The position numbers and the translations under genes were made by a program. The notes under the pieces were generated by a model. It was not told the origin of the DNA. It saw only the letters and a program-made list of their open reading frames with translations, and ran no database searches. 64,000 nucleotides of DNA from Glycomyces sp. L485 (GTDB lineage Bacteria > Actinomycetota > Actinomycetes > Mycobacteriales > Micromonosporaceae). This document shows positions 18,211-26,743 of this stretch, piece after piece (positions within the stretch are counted from its first letter, which is position 1; the number at the start of each line of letters is the position of its first letter). The stretch is taken from the NCBI RefSeq assembly GCF_022548875.1, contig NZ_JAKZEW010000010.1, positions 42,808-106,807 on the forward strand, written 5' to 3'.

Positions 18211-18915
18211 TCAGCCGCTGATCGGGTCGCCGGCCTTGATCGTCGCAGTCTGGGAGGTCCGCAGGTAGATCCCGAAGTGATTGCCCAGGGTCTTGATGAT
18301 GTGCCGGTGCAGTTCCATGTCGCGTTCGGCCCTGCCGACGGGGTCCCAGCTGGGCAGCACGCAGCGCTCGCACGGCTTCTGGACGGTGAAGTCACCCTCG
18401 CCCAAGCGGATCGCCGTGCCGGGCTCGAGTTCGACTTCGGCGAACGGCTCGAGGTCGGCGCTGACGATCACGTTCGGGCGGAACCGGGCCGCTTCGATCT
18501 CGCGGCCCAGTTGCTCGCTCAGCCGCTTCAGGCTGGACTCGAAGACCACGAGGATCCGCCCGTAGACGCGCTCGACTCGGCGCACCTCCACTTCAGCGCC
18601 GAGGTCGTCGGCCAGTGCGGCCGGGAGACCGGCGTCGTCGGCGGACCAGGCCGCGCCGCTCGGCTCGTAGACCACCGGGGCGTCGCCCGTCCCGTCCGCG
18701 CAGCCGCACTGGGCCGGCCAGGCCGCCTCCCACGCCATCATGCGCGGGTGGCTGCCACCCCACAGCTTGTCGCCGGTACCGGGTTTGAACAGCCCCAGGT
18801 TCCGGTCCCCTGCCATGCCGTGAAACCCGATCTCGGCCGACCGCACCGCCTCGCCCCGGAGCCCCTTGACCGGGTACCGCCACATCTGGTCGATCGTTCC
18901 TGCGAACACGCTCAC
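18211..18915 (-). CDS. MOSC-domain protein (MOSC_N plus MOSC)
   Basis: A 234-residue protein. The beta-barrel N-terminus (TIDQMWRYPVKGLRGEAV) is followed by GMAGDRNLGLF, and the C-terminal MOSC core RFRPNVIVSADLEPFAE has the Cys pair in KPCERCVLPSWDPVG that in relatives binds molybdenum cofactor or carries sulfur. The GTG at 18915 is chosen because GAGAGAGG lies 7 bases before it. The frame is open much further but then overlaps glnA. It is divergent from glnA. The substrate is unknown; YiiM/YcbX-type N-hydroxylated-base reduction is one possibility. Confidence 0.88.
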   Translation of the reverse strand: MSVFAGTIDQMWRYPVKGLRGEAVRSAEIGFHGMAGDRNLGLFKPGTGDKLWGGSHPRMMAWEAAWPAQCGCADGTGDAPVVYEPSGAAWSADDAGLPAALADDLGAEVEVRRVERVYGRILVVFESSLKRLSEQLGREIEAARFRPNVIVSADLEPFAEVELEPGTAIRLGEGDFTVQKPCERCVLPSWDPVGRAERDMELHRHIIKTLGNHFGIYLRTSQTATIKAGDPISG

Positions 18916-19017
18916 GAATGTACCTCTCTCGCGTTCAAGTGTGACCTTGCCCGGGTTAACGTCGAGGACACAATCAAGTGAGACACTGGCGGCCCCAGGA
19001 TCGAGAGGAAACGCACC

Positions 19018-20358
19018 ATGGAACGGCAGAAGGAGTTCGTGCTTCGCACACTCGAAGAGCGCGACATCCGGTTCGTCCGGTTGTGGTTCACCGACGTGCT
19101 CGGCACGCTGAAATCCGTGAGCGTGGCGCCCGCCGAACTCGAGTCGGCCTTCGAAGAGGGTATCGGGTTCGACGGCTCTGCGATCGAGGGCTTCGCCCGC
19201 GTCTACGAGTCCGACATGGTCGCCATGCCCGACCCGACCACGTTCCAGGTCTTCCCGTTCGAAGGCCGGGGCATCGGCGAGTCGGCGCGCATGTTCTGCG
19301 ACATCCTGACACCAGAGGGCGCTCCGTCGTGGGCCGACCCGCGCCACGTGCTGCGCAGGTCCCTGTCCAAGGCCGCCGACCGGGGCTTCACGTTCTACGT
19401 CCACCCCGAGATCGAGTTCTTTCTGCTCAAGGACGGCAGCGAGCACCCAGAGCCGGTGGACGAGGGCGGCTACTTCGACCACACCACGCACTCGGTCGCC
19501 CGCGACTTCCGCCGCCAGGCGATCCTCGCGCTCGAACGCGTCGGCATCTCCGTCGAGTTCAGCCACCACGAGGTCGCGCCCGGCCAGCAGGAGATCGACC
19601 TGCGCTACGCCGACGCCCTCACCACCGCCGACAACATCATGACGTTCCGGCACATCGTCAAGGAGGTCGCTCTGACCTCCGGCGTCCACGCCTCCTTCAT
19701 GCCCAAGCCGTTCTCGGACCAGCCCGGCTCGGGCATGCACAGCCACATGTCGCTGTTTGAGGGCGAGGACAACGCGTTCCACGACCCGGGCGACGAGCAG
19801 CGCCTGTCCAAGACCGCCAAGGCGTTCATCGCCGGGCTCCTGCGCCACGCGCCCGAGTTCACCGCGATCACCTGCCAGTGGGTCAACTCCTACAAGCGCC
19901 TGTACTCCAGCCCGCAGCCCGGCCAGATCTCCGAGGCGCCCTCCTACGTCGCGTGGGGCAAGGCCAACCGGTCCGCGCTGGTGCGCGTCCCGGCCTACGG
20001 CAAGCCGAACTCGGCGCGCGTCGAGATCCGCTCGCTGGACTCGGCCGTGAACCCGTACCTGGCTTACGCGGTCATGCTCGGCGCCGGCCTCAAGGGCATC
20101 GAAGAAGGCTACGAGCTGTCCCCGGGCACCGAGGACGACGTCTCGGCGCTCACCAACGCCGAGCGCGTGGCGGCCGGCTACCAGCCGCTGCCGTCGTCGC
20201 TGGCCGAGGCCCTCGACGCGATGGAGTCCTCCGAGCTGGTCCCCGAGGTGCTCGGCGAGCACGTCTTCGACTACTTCTTGAAGAACAAGCGCAGCGAGTG
20301 GGAGGACTACCGCACGCAGGTCACCCCGTTCGAGCGCCGCAGGTACATCAACCTGTGA
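19018..20358 (+). CDS. glnA: Glutamine synthetase type I (GlnA2-like)
   Basis: A 446-residue cytoplasmic enzyme that forms glutamine from glutamate, ammonia and ATP. The N-terminal beta-grasp domain has VRLWFTDVLGTLKSV and IGFDGSAIEGFARVYESDM (about 49-67). The catalytic domain has HPEIEFFL, the GSGMHSHMSLF metal/substrate block, NSYKRL and a C-terminal NPYLAYAVML. The short length and missing insert match the GlnA2 (GSI-alpha-like) class. I do not see the usual adenylylation-site tyrosine loop of the long GlnA1 class. The gene heads glnA-amidotransferase-glnE, with 17 bp to the next gene. Confidence 0.95.
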   Translation: MERQKEFVLRTLEERDIRFVRLWFTDVLGTLKSVSVAPAELESAFEEGIGFDGSAIEGFARVYESDMVAMPDPTTFQVFPFEGRGIGESARMFCDILTPEGAPSWADPRHVLRRSLSKAADRGFTFYVHPEIEFFLLKDGSEHPEPVDEGGYFDHTTHSVARDFRRQAILALERVGISVEFSHHEVAPGQQEIDLRYADALTTADNIMTFRHIVKEVALTSGVHASFMPKPFSDQPGSGMHSHMSLFEGEDNAFHDPGDEQRLSKTAKAFIAGLLRHAPEFTAITCQWVNSYKRLYSSPQPGQISEAPSYVAWGKANRSALVRVPAYGKPNSARVEIRSLDSAVNPYLAYAVMLGAGLKGIEEGYELSPGTEDDVSALTNAERVAAGYQPLPSSLAEALDAMESSELVPEVLGEHVFDYFLKNKRSEWEDYRTQVTPFERRRYINL

Positions 20359-20375
20359 CCGTTTAACATGTAACG

Positions 20376-21059
20376 GTGACCACTGCACTCGTCATCGAGA
20401 ACGACCCGGCCGAAGTACTCGGACGCGCCGGAGACTGGCTCGCCGAGGCGGGCATGGAATTCGACGTCGTCCGCGCCCACGCGGGCGACGTCGTTCCGAG
20501 GACCCCGGGAGGCCACGAGGCCCTCATCGCCCTCGGCGGCAGCCGAGACGCGGGCTGGGCCGAAGACCTCGCCGGGCTGCTCGAATGCGCCGTAGCCGAT
20601 TCCACTCCGACGCTCGCGCTGTGCTCGTCGGCGGTACTCCTCGCGGGCGCGTTCGGGGGTGTCGTCGAGCCGTCGGACGAGCCGAACGGGCCTCGGATGC
20701 TCGCCAAGCGCGACGCCGCCGGACGGGACCCGCTCTTCGGTCCCGCGCCGATGACGCTCGACGTGATCCGTTGGCGCACCCGGGAACTGGTGCGCCTCCC
20801 CGATGTGGCGACGCTGCTGGCCGGCTCCCCGTACGGCTCGCTCGACGCCTTCAGGATCGGCGAGTCCGCCTGGGGCGTCCAGTCCCACTTCGAGTTCACC
20901 GTCGACCAGCTCGCCGGTTTCGGCGCCTTCGAGGAGGCAGCGCTCGCCAAGGCCGCCGGGGTGGACGAACACATCGTCGAGACGTGGCGGCCGATCCTGC
21001 AGCGATTCGCGCGCGTCGCCGCCGGCGAGCGCCGCGAGCTGCCGGTGCTCGATGCCTGA
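20376..21059 (+). CDS. Class I glutamine amidotransferase-like protein
   Basis: A 227-residue protein starting with GTG. It has the GATase-1 fold with the nucleophile elbow LALCSSAVLLAGAFGG (Cys about 83) and a C-terminal GVQSHFEF supplying His and Glu in place of the usual HPE. The sequence around Cys differs from the canonical CLGxQ, but Cys, His and Glu are all there. Such genes commonly sit between glnA and glnE in actinomycetes. The acceptor substrate is unknown. It overlaps glnE by 8 bp. Confidence 0.85.
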   Translation: MTTALVIENDPAEVLGRAGDWLAEAGMEFDVVRAHAGDVVPRTPGGHEALIALGGSRDAGWAEDLAGLLECAVADSTPTLALCSSAVLLAGAFGGVVEPSDEPNGPRMLAKRDAAGRDPLFGPAPMTLDVIRWRTRELVRLPDVATLLAGSPYGSLDAFRIGESAWGVQSHFEFTVDQLAGFGAFEEAALAKAAGVDEHIVETWRPILQRFARVAAGERRELPVLDA

Positions 21060-23652
21060 CCCCGACGGCGCGCGCCTGGCGGTGATCGAGGCCAGCAACG
21101 CCCTGGGCGATTTCCTGCGCGCACACCCCGACGCCGAGGCCGCCCTGACCGAGGACGAGGAGGCCGGCCTCGCCCGCGTGCGTGGGGCCGACGCCTCCGG
21201 GCTCAACTTCTCGTGGAGGGCGAACCTGCTGCGCATCAGCGCCGCCGACCTCACCGGCGAGACCGAAATGCCCGCCACCTCCGCCGCGCTCAGCCGCCTC
21301 GCCGACACCATCTTGGCCCGCGGCCTGGACCTGGCCCGCGCCGAGCTCCCCGGCGAGACCCGCCTCGCGGTGATTGCCATGGGCAAGAGCGGCGCCGAGG
21401 AATTGAACTACGTCTCCGACGTCGACGTCGTCTTCGTCGCCGAGGGCAACCTCGACCTCGCCACCCGCCAGGCCGCCCGCATGATCCAGATCGTCGGCCC
21501 CGCGACCTGGCCGGTCGATGCCGGGCTGCGGCCCGAGGGCCGCCACGGCGCGCTCGTGCGCACCGTGGACGCCTACCTGTCCTACCTGCGCGACTGGGCC
21601 CGCACCTGGGAGTTCCAGGCGCTGCTCAAGGCCAGGCCCGCAGCGGGGGACCTCCAACTCGGCCTTGACTGGCTCGCGGCCGTCCAGCCGCTCATCTGGG
21701 GTGCCGCGAACCGGCCCGGCGTCGTCGCCGACATCCGCGACATGCGCCGCAAGGTCGCCGACTCGGTGCCGGCCGCCGAACGCAAGTACGAGATCAAGCT
21801 CGGGCCGGGGGGCCTGAGGGACATCGAGTTCGCCGTCCAGCTGCTCCAGCTCGTCCACGGCCGAGGCGACCCCGCGCTCCGCGTCCGCTCCACGCTCGAA
21901 GCCCTCGAAGTACTCGTCGCGGGCGGCTACCTGGCCCGCCGCGACGGCGAGGACCTCACCGACACGTACGTCTTCCTGCGCACCGTCGAGCACCGGCTCC
22001 AGCTCCAGCGGCTGCTGCGCACGCATCGCGTCCCCGACGGCGGCGAACCCCTCCACCAGCTCGCCCGCGGCCTCGGCTACGCCACCGACGAGGACTTCAT
22101 GACCGCCTGGAGGGGCCACGCCACCACCGCGCGGCGCCTCCACGAGAAGCTCCTCTACCGCCCGCTCCTCGACGCCGTCACCCGCGTACCCACGCACGAA
22201 TTGCGCATGACCGAGTCCGAGGCCGCGTCCCGCCTGGCCGTCCTCGGCTTCGCCGACCCCGACAGCGCCCTGACCCACATCCGCAACCTCACCACCGGGA
22301 TCGGCCGCACCGCCACCGTCCAGCGCGCGCTGCTGCCCGTCGTCCTCCACGAACTGGCCGACTCACCCGAGCCCGACCGCGGACTCCTGGCCTACCGGCA
22401 GGTCTCCGACAAGCTCGGATCCACGCCTTGGTACCTGCGGCTGCTGCGCGACGGCGGCCCCGCGGCGGTGCGCCTCGCCCGCCTGCTCGGCACCTCCCGC
22501 TACTTCACGAGCCTGCTGCTCCACGTGCCGCAGTCGCTGCGGTTCCTCTCTGACAACGCCGACCTGCGCCCCGTGAGCCGCGAGGACCTCGCCGTCGGCA
22601 TGCGCCAGGCTTCCGCCCGCCACACCGACGCGACCGCCGCCGTAGGCGCGATCCGCGCGATCCGACGCCGCGAGCTCATCCGGATCGCCGCGGCCGACCT
22701 CCTCGGACTCCTCGACGACCAGCAGGTCGGCATCGCGCTGTCCGACCTCACCGACGCCGTCCTCGACGCCACCCTCGCCGTCGCCTCCCGCGACGTGAGC
22801 GACGCACCGCCGATCGCGATCATCGGCATGGGACGCCTGGGCGGCAAGGAGACCGGCTTCGGCTCCGACGCCGACGTCGTGTTCATCCACAATGGTGAGA
22901 CTGATGCCGAGCGCAAGGCCGCCGGGCGCATCGCCGAATCCACCCGCTCGCTCCTGGCCGCCCCGACCGCAGACCCGCCCGTCGACATCGACCTCGATCT
23001 GCGCCCCGAGGGCAAGGGCGGTCCGATCGTGCCGAGCCTCGCCGCGTACCGCCGCTACTACACCGACCGGGCGCGGCTGTGGGAGCGCCAGGCGCTATTG
23101 CGCGCCCGTCCCGTCGCCGGCGACGGCCACCTGCTCGACCAGTGGCGCGAGGTCGCCGACACCGTGCGCTACCGGCCCGGAGGCCTGAGCGAGACCGAGC
23201 GGTTCGAGTTCCGGCGCGTCAAGGCCCGCGTCGACTCCGAACGACTCCCCAGGGGCGCCGACCCGAACGCGCACACCAAACTCGGGCGTGGCGGCCTGGT
23301 CGACATCGAGTGGGCCGCGCAGCTCCTCCAGCTTGAACACGGCGAGGACACCGCCCTCCACACCACGCGCACCGTTCCGGCCCTGGAGGCCGCCGCCGCG
23401 GCCGGGCACCTCGATGAGGTATCCCTTGAGGATCTGCGCTCGGCGTGGGAGTTCGTCTCGCGGGTGCGCAACGACATGACCCTTGCGCGCGGCGTGCCCC
23501 GCGACGAGCTGCCGCGCGAGGGCCCCGAACTCGCCGCGCTGGCGCAGACCCTCGGGTTCGATTCGGACACTCAGGAGTTCCTCAACCACTACCGGCGCCT
23601 GACCAGGCGGGCCCATGAGGCGGCGCACCGGATCGTGTACGGTCCGGCCTGA
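21052..23652 (+). CDS. glnE: Bifunctional glutamine synthetase adenylyltransferase/deadenylase
   Basis: An 866-residue regulator that adds or removes AMP on glutamine synthetase. The two nucleotidyltransferase halves are clear: IAMGKSGAEELNYVSDVDVVFV with PEGRHGALVRT (about 107-170), and IIGMGRLGGKETGFGSDADVVFIHN with LDLRPEGKGGPIV (about 585-660). Helical R domains follow each. The family is usually about 950-1000 residues. This copy begins at VIEASNALGDFLRAHPD, which is about 80-100 residues into typical homologues, so the N-terminal helices are missing. The frame upstream of 21052 is a shadow of the amidotransferase. Confidence 0.94.
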   Translation: MPDPDGARLAVIEASNALGDFLRAHPDAEAALTEDEEAGLARVRGADASGLNFSWRANLLRISAADLTGETEMPATSAALSRLADTILARGLDLARAELPGETRLAVIAMGKSGAEELNYVSDVDVVFVAEGNLDLATRQAARMIQIVGPATWPVDAGLRPEGRHGALVRTVDAYLSYLRDWARTWEFQALLKARPAAGDLQLGLDWLAAVQPLIWGAANRPGVVADIRDMRRKVADSVPAAERKYEIKLGPGGLRDIEFAVQLLQLVHGRGDPALRVRSTLEALEVLVAGGYLARRDGEDLTDTYVFLRTVEHRLQLQRLLRTHRVPDGGEPLHQLARGLGYATDEDFMTAWRGHATTARRLHEKLLYRPLLDAVTRVPTHELRMTESEAASRLAVLGFADPDSALTHIRNLTTGIGRTATVQRALLPVVLHELADSPEPDRGLLAYRQVSDKLGSTPWYLRLLRDGGPAAVRLARLLGTSRYFTSLLLHVPQSLRFLSDNADLRPVSREDLAVGMRQASARHTDATAAVGAIRAIRRRELIRIAAADLLGLLDDQQVGIALSDLTDAVLDATLAVASRDVSDAPPIAIIGMGRLGGKETGFGSDADVVFIHNGETDAERKAAGRIAESTRSLLAAPTADPPVDIDLDLRPEGKGGPIVPSLAAYRRYYTDRARLWERQALLRARPVAGDGHLLDQWREVADTVRYRPGGLSETERFEFRRVKARVDSERLPRGADPNAHTKLGRGGLVDIEWAAQLLQLEHGEDTALHTTRTVPALEAAAAAGHLDEVSLEDLRSAWEFVSRVRNDMTLARGVPRDELPREGPELAALAQTLGFDSDTQEFLNHYRRLTRRAHEAAHRIVYGPA

Positions 23653-23714
23653 GCGGATCGGCCCCGCGGCCCAGCTGGTGCTCATAGACTCTGGTGAGGG
23701 CCCGGGAGGTGAAC

Positions 23715-24683
23715 ATGGTCGGCTACTGGGTCGTCGCCCCCGGCGACGTCACCCGTCACGACGGCGACCTGGACTCGCTCGGCTTCGCTTCCGAGGAGCT
23801 GGACGCCGGCGAATACCTGTGGGTCGAGCTGGAGTCGCCCGGCAAGGCCGAGCTCGAGGACACGCTGGACTCGCTCGGCCTGGACCGCTTCGGCGTCGTG
23901 GGTGACCAGGCCCGGCGTCACCCGAAAGTGGACCAGGTCGGCGGGACCTACCTGGTGGTGGCCAAGACTCTGTGGTACGTCCAACGGACGCGCCAGGTCG
24001 AGACCGGCGACCTCGTCCTCTACACCGATGGGCGGTCGCTGGTGACGGTCCGGCACGGTGAGGTCGACCCGATCGCGGCCGCGCTCCGAAGGGTCGCCTC
24101 CGACCCCGAGCTGCGGGAGGAAGGCGCACCCGGAGCCGTCTACGCCCTGTTCGAGTGTGTCGTCGAGGCCTATGCCACCGCGATCGAGGCGCTCACCGAC
24201 GACGTCGACGCCGTAGAGCGCGAGGTCTTCTCCGACGCCAGGCGGGAGCTCATCTCGCAGATCTACTCGCTCATCCGCGAGACACTCGAGTTCCAGAACG
24301 CCGTCAAACCGCTGATCCCCTTCGCGCACATGGTCAGGCAGCGCCACACCTCGATGCCGGTCTTCTCCAGGCCCCATTTCCGGGGTGTCGCCGAGCATCT
24401 GCTGCGGATCGAGAACTCAGTGGACACCTGCATGAACCTGCTGACAACGGTGCTCACCGCCCACCAGGGGCGGATAGCGACGTGGCAGAACGAGGACATG
24501 CGCAAGATCTCGGCGTGGGCGGCGATCGCCATCGTGCCCACGGTGATCGCCGGGATCCACGGCATGAACTTCCAGTACATGCCGGAACTCCACTGGGTCT
24601 TCGGATATCCCTTGGTGCTCACCGCGACGGCTGCGATCTGCTTCTCGCTGTACCGTGGATTCAAACGCAACGGGTGGCTCTGA
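23715..24683 (+). CDS. corA: CorA-family Mg2+/Co2+ transporter
   Basis: A 322-residue protein. A large cytoplasmic domain is followed by two C-terminal membrane helices (about 262-281 and 294-312) and the signature GMN in HGMNFQYMPELHW between them. The loop after GMN has the family's MPEL. GGGAGGTGAAC stands directly before the ATG at 23715; an earlier GTG at 23694 would only add MRAREVN. A strong terminator follows at 24722-24753. The ion could be Mg2+, Co2+ or Ni2+. Confidence 0.93.
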   Translation: MVGYWVVAPGDVTRHDGDLDSLGFASEELDAGEYLWVELESPGKAELEDTLDSLGLDRFGVVGDQARRHPKVDQVGGTYLVVAKTLWYVQRTRQVETGDLVLYTDGRSLVTVRHGEVDPIAAALRRVASDPELREEGAPGAVYALFECVVEAYATAIEALTDDVDAVEREVFSDARRELISQIYSLIRETLEFQNAVKPLIPFAHMVRQRHTSMPVFSRPHFRGVAEHLLRIENSVDTCMNLLTTVLTAHQGRIATWQNEDMRKISAWAAIAIVPTVIAGIHGMNFQYMPELHWVFGYPLVLTATAAICFSLYRGFKRNGWL

Positions 24684-24721
24684 ATCCGACTGAATACTTT
24701 GGCGCGCAATCGAAGCGAGAT

Positions 24722-24753
24722 GAGGGGCGGACCGGTACACCGGTCCGCCCCTC
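24722..24753 (+). terminator. Terminator after corA
   Basis: A perfect 14-bp stem (24722-24735 with 24740-24753) closes on TACA, about 40 bp after the corA stop. There is no T run. The stretch from here to 24907 holds no gene. Confidence 0.88.
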
Positions 24754-24907
24754 TGGCCCTGCCTGCCTTCACGAACACAATAGCGGTGCTGTGCAATCCT
24801 TCCGACGCGACCACCAGGTGATCGACCGCGTATGCGAGCCGAACGCGTTGTCGCGCTCCGATATCGGCTGATCGTGTCATCGGCGCGTACGCCGTGAACC
24901 GCGAAAT

Positions 24908-24937
24908 GAAGGCCCCGGCGCTTGCGCCGGGGCCTTC
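24908..24937 (-). terminator. Terminator after the PRC-barrel gene
   Basis: A perfect 13-bp stem (24908-24920 with 24925-24937) with a four-base loop begins 4 bp after the PRC-barrel stop on the minus strand. Confidence 0.85.
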
Positions 24938-24940
24938 TCG

Positions 24941-25360
24941 CTACCTGAACGGATATCCGGGATATATGTACCCCGATCCCCAGTGGGGCATGAGCCCGTA
25001 GTGCCCGTAGACGTCCTCCAGATACGGACGCTCGGGCTCGGGGGTGAGTTCGGGGTCGTAGACCGGACCGGACGCGACGTGCGCGCGGTCCTTGTCCACG
25101 TACACGTGCTCCTCATCGACGCGGGTGACGGTGTCCACGGGAATCAGCACCTGCTTCTTCCCCATGCCGAGGAAACCGCCGGAGCTCACCTCCAGGAACC
25201 GGACCTTGCGCTCGGCCTGGTCGATGACAAGGCCGTCGACCTCGCCGGTCTCGTCGCCGTTGCGATCGATCACGGTGCGGCCGCGGACGTCGTCGACCTC
25301 GTTGGCGAGTGTCAGATCGGTGTCGCCGAGCCGGACGAGCGTCGCTGTCTCATCAGCCAT
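24941..25360 (-). CDS. PRC-barrel domain protein
   Basis: A 139-residue soluble protein. The ATG at 25360 has GGGGGA 7 bases upstream. The PRC-barrel runs about residues 25-95: VRGRTVIDRNGDETGEVDGL, then VIDQAERKVRFLEVSSGGFLG and LIPVDTVTRVDEEHVYV. A Pro/Tyr-rich tail (PHWGSGYIYPGYPFR) ends the protein. These domains mediate RNA or protein contacts and are common stress-associated proteins in actinomycetes. The role here is not visible. Confidence 0.85.
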   Translation of the reverse strand: MADETATLVRLGDTDLTLANEVDDVRGRTVIDRNGDETGEVDGLVIDQAERKVRFLEVSSGGFLGMGKKQVLIPVDTVTRVDEEHVYVDKDRAHVASGPVYDPELTPEPERPYLEDVYGHYGLMPHWGSGYIYPGYPFR

Positions 25361-25741
25361 GTTCTTTCCCCCTTGCGGTTGACACGTAGGGAATACCCGC
25401 CCAGAAGCCCACAAAACAGCCAGTGCGACGGGCGCGGCCCCTGGTCGGTCGACGATCTCGCGAAGCGCCAGGTCGGCAAGGACACCGCCATGCTGTGTCT
25501 GCTCGAGCACGACGTCTGATCCGACGGCGTAGCAGGTCTTCGACGTCGTACGACGTCGAGCGGGCTCGCGGATTTCCCGGAGTCCGGGACGCGAGGCCTG
25601 CTCGGCGGTTAGCGTCGGGTCGATTCCGAAATTCCATCAGGCGCCGCACCGGCCGGCCCCCGCATCGCCCGGTCCGCCCTCGCGAGGCGGGGCACCCGGC
25701 ACGTTCGGGACCGGCGCCGCCCGAAACGAACGGAGACGGCA
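25361..25741. other. Intergenic region with a 20-bp perfect palindrome
   Basis: This 381-bp divergent gap has no convincing gene. The longest frames overlap one another and have no ribosome sites. At 25540-25559 there is a perfect 20-bp palindrome, TCGACGTCGTACGACGTCGA, a plausible operator for the downstream copper-protein gene. The 25742 gene is preceded by ACGGAGACGGCA, a usable ribosome site. Confidence 0.5.
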
Positions 25742-26146
25742 ATGACGCTGGTAGAAGACATGCTCGACACCTACCCGGCAGGCCTCGGCAACGTCGACCG
25801 GAAGAAGCTCGCGGACTGCATCCGCGAATGCTATGCGTGCGCGCAGGCGTGTACCGCCTGCGCCGACGCGTGCCTCAGCGAGCCTGACGTGGCCTCGCTG
25901 ACGAAGTGCATCCGCACCAACCTCGACTGCGCCGACGTGTGCTTCGCGACCGGCCAGGTCCTCTCTCGCCACACTGGCTACGACGCGAATCTCACCCGCG
26001 CGATGCTCGAAGCCTGCGCGATGGCGTGCAAGTCCTGCGGGGACATGTGCGAGGAGCACTCGGCGATGCTGCACTGCTCGAAGTGCGCGATGGAGTGCCG
26101 CAACTGCGAGCGGGCCTGCCGCGAACTGCTCAAGTCGCTGGGCTGA
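25742..26146 (+). CDS. Four-helix-bundle copper-storage-type protein (DUF326/Csp-like)
   Basis: A 134-residue cysteine-rich protein with 18 Cys, most in CxxxC or CxxC spacing along amphipathic helices (for example CIRECYACAQACTACADAC). That is the pattern of Csp copper-storage proteins, whose bundle core is lined with thiolates that bind many Cu(I) ions. There is no signal peptide, so it would be cytosolic (Csp3-like). Its role would be copper storage or detoxification. No copper regulator is adjacent, but a perfect palindrome lies about 180 bp upstream. Confidence 0.88.
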   Translation: MTLVEDMLDTYPAGLGNVDRKKLADCIRECYACAQACTACADACLSEPDVASLTKCIRTNLDCADVCFATGQVLSRHTGYDANLTRAMLEACAMACKSCGDMCEEHSAMLHCSKCAMECRNCERACRELLKSLG

Positions 26147-26194
26147 CGTCTCGTCCCGGTCGGGTCCGGCGCATCGCCGGCCCCGACCGGCGGA

Positions 26195-26689
26195 TCTCAT
26201 CCGGGCCCGCGCCGAAGACGACGAGCGCATCCCCTCACCGACGTCGCCGACGAGGTGAAGCCGTTGCTCAAGAACGGCCGCGCCGCCTACGCCCTGCTGC
26301 CCGAGCTCCTCCCCGAGTTCGTGGAGACCTTCGCCATCACCATGGTCGAGAGCTGCTCGCCGGCGGCGACCCGGCCATTACCACCCGCATTGCCGGCTGC
26401 CCCGAGGCCGTGGGGGACAGCGCGATCGAACTGGCGCACTCTGATCCGCCGACCTTGGCCGCCGTCGAACGCGCTCGCGCCCGCGCGATGCGCTTCGAGC
26501 GCGGCGCGGTCTTCGACAACCTCTTCGCCGGGATCCTCGACGACCAGTCCGGACTCCTGGTCGAACCGCACGTCCCCCTCAGTCGAGGACCACCGCTTTC
26601 CGGTCTGCGCGAACACCGTCGCAGAAAAATTCCAAGAAATCTTCGGATTCGCGGCAACCTTCTCGGCGTCCGCGGCAACCACATGACGG
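26195..26689 (+). pseudogene. Decayed gene with several frameshifts, family not recognised
   Basis: Coding-like stretches in alternating frames join into one protein-like sequence: DLIRARAEDDERIP; then LTDVADEVKPLLKNGRAAYA and LLPELLPEFVETF; a shift near 26340; then PAITTRIAGCPEAVGDSAIE, RARAMRFERGAVFDNLFAGI and LLVEPHVPL; a shift near 26580; then FPVCANTVAEKFQEIFGFAA to a stop at 26684-26686. At least three shifts are needed, so it is a relic. I do not recognise the family. It lies between the copper protein and the pectate lyase genes. Confidence 0.5.
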
Positions 26690-26743
26690 TGCGGCAACCC
26701 GGCTCCGTCGCACCCACCATCGATTCATATTGGAAAGGGCGTC

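Noticed and set aside
25423..25887. Open frame on the plus strand through the palindrome region
   Set aside because: It is Arg-rich and overlaps the start of the copper-storage gene in another frame, without a ribosome site.
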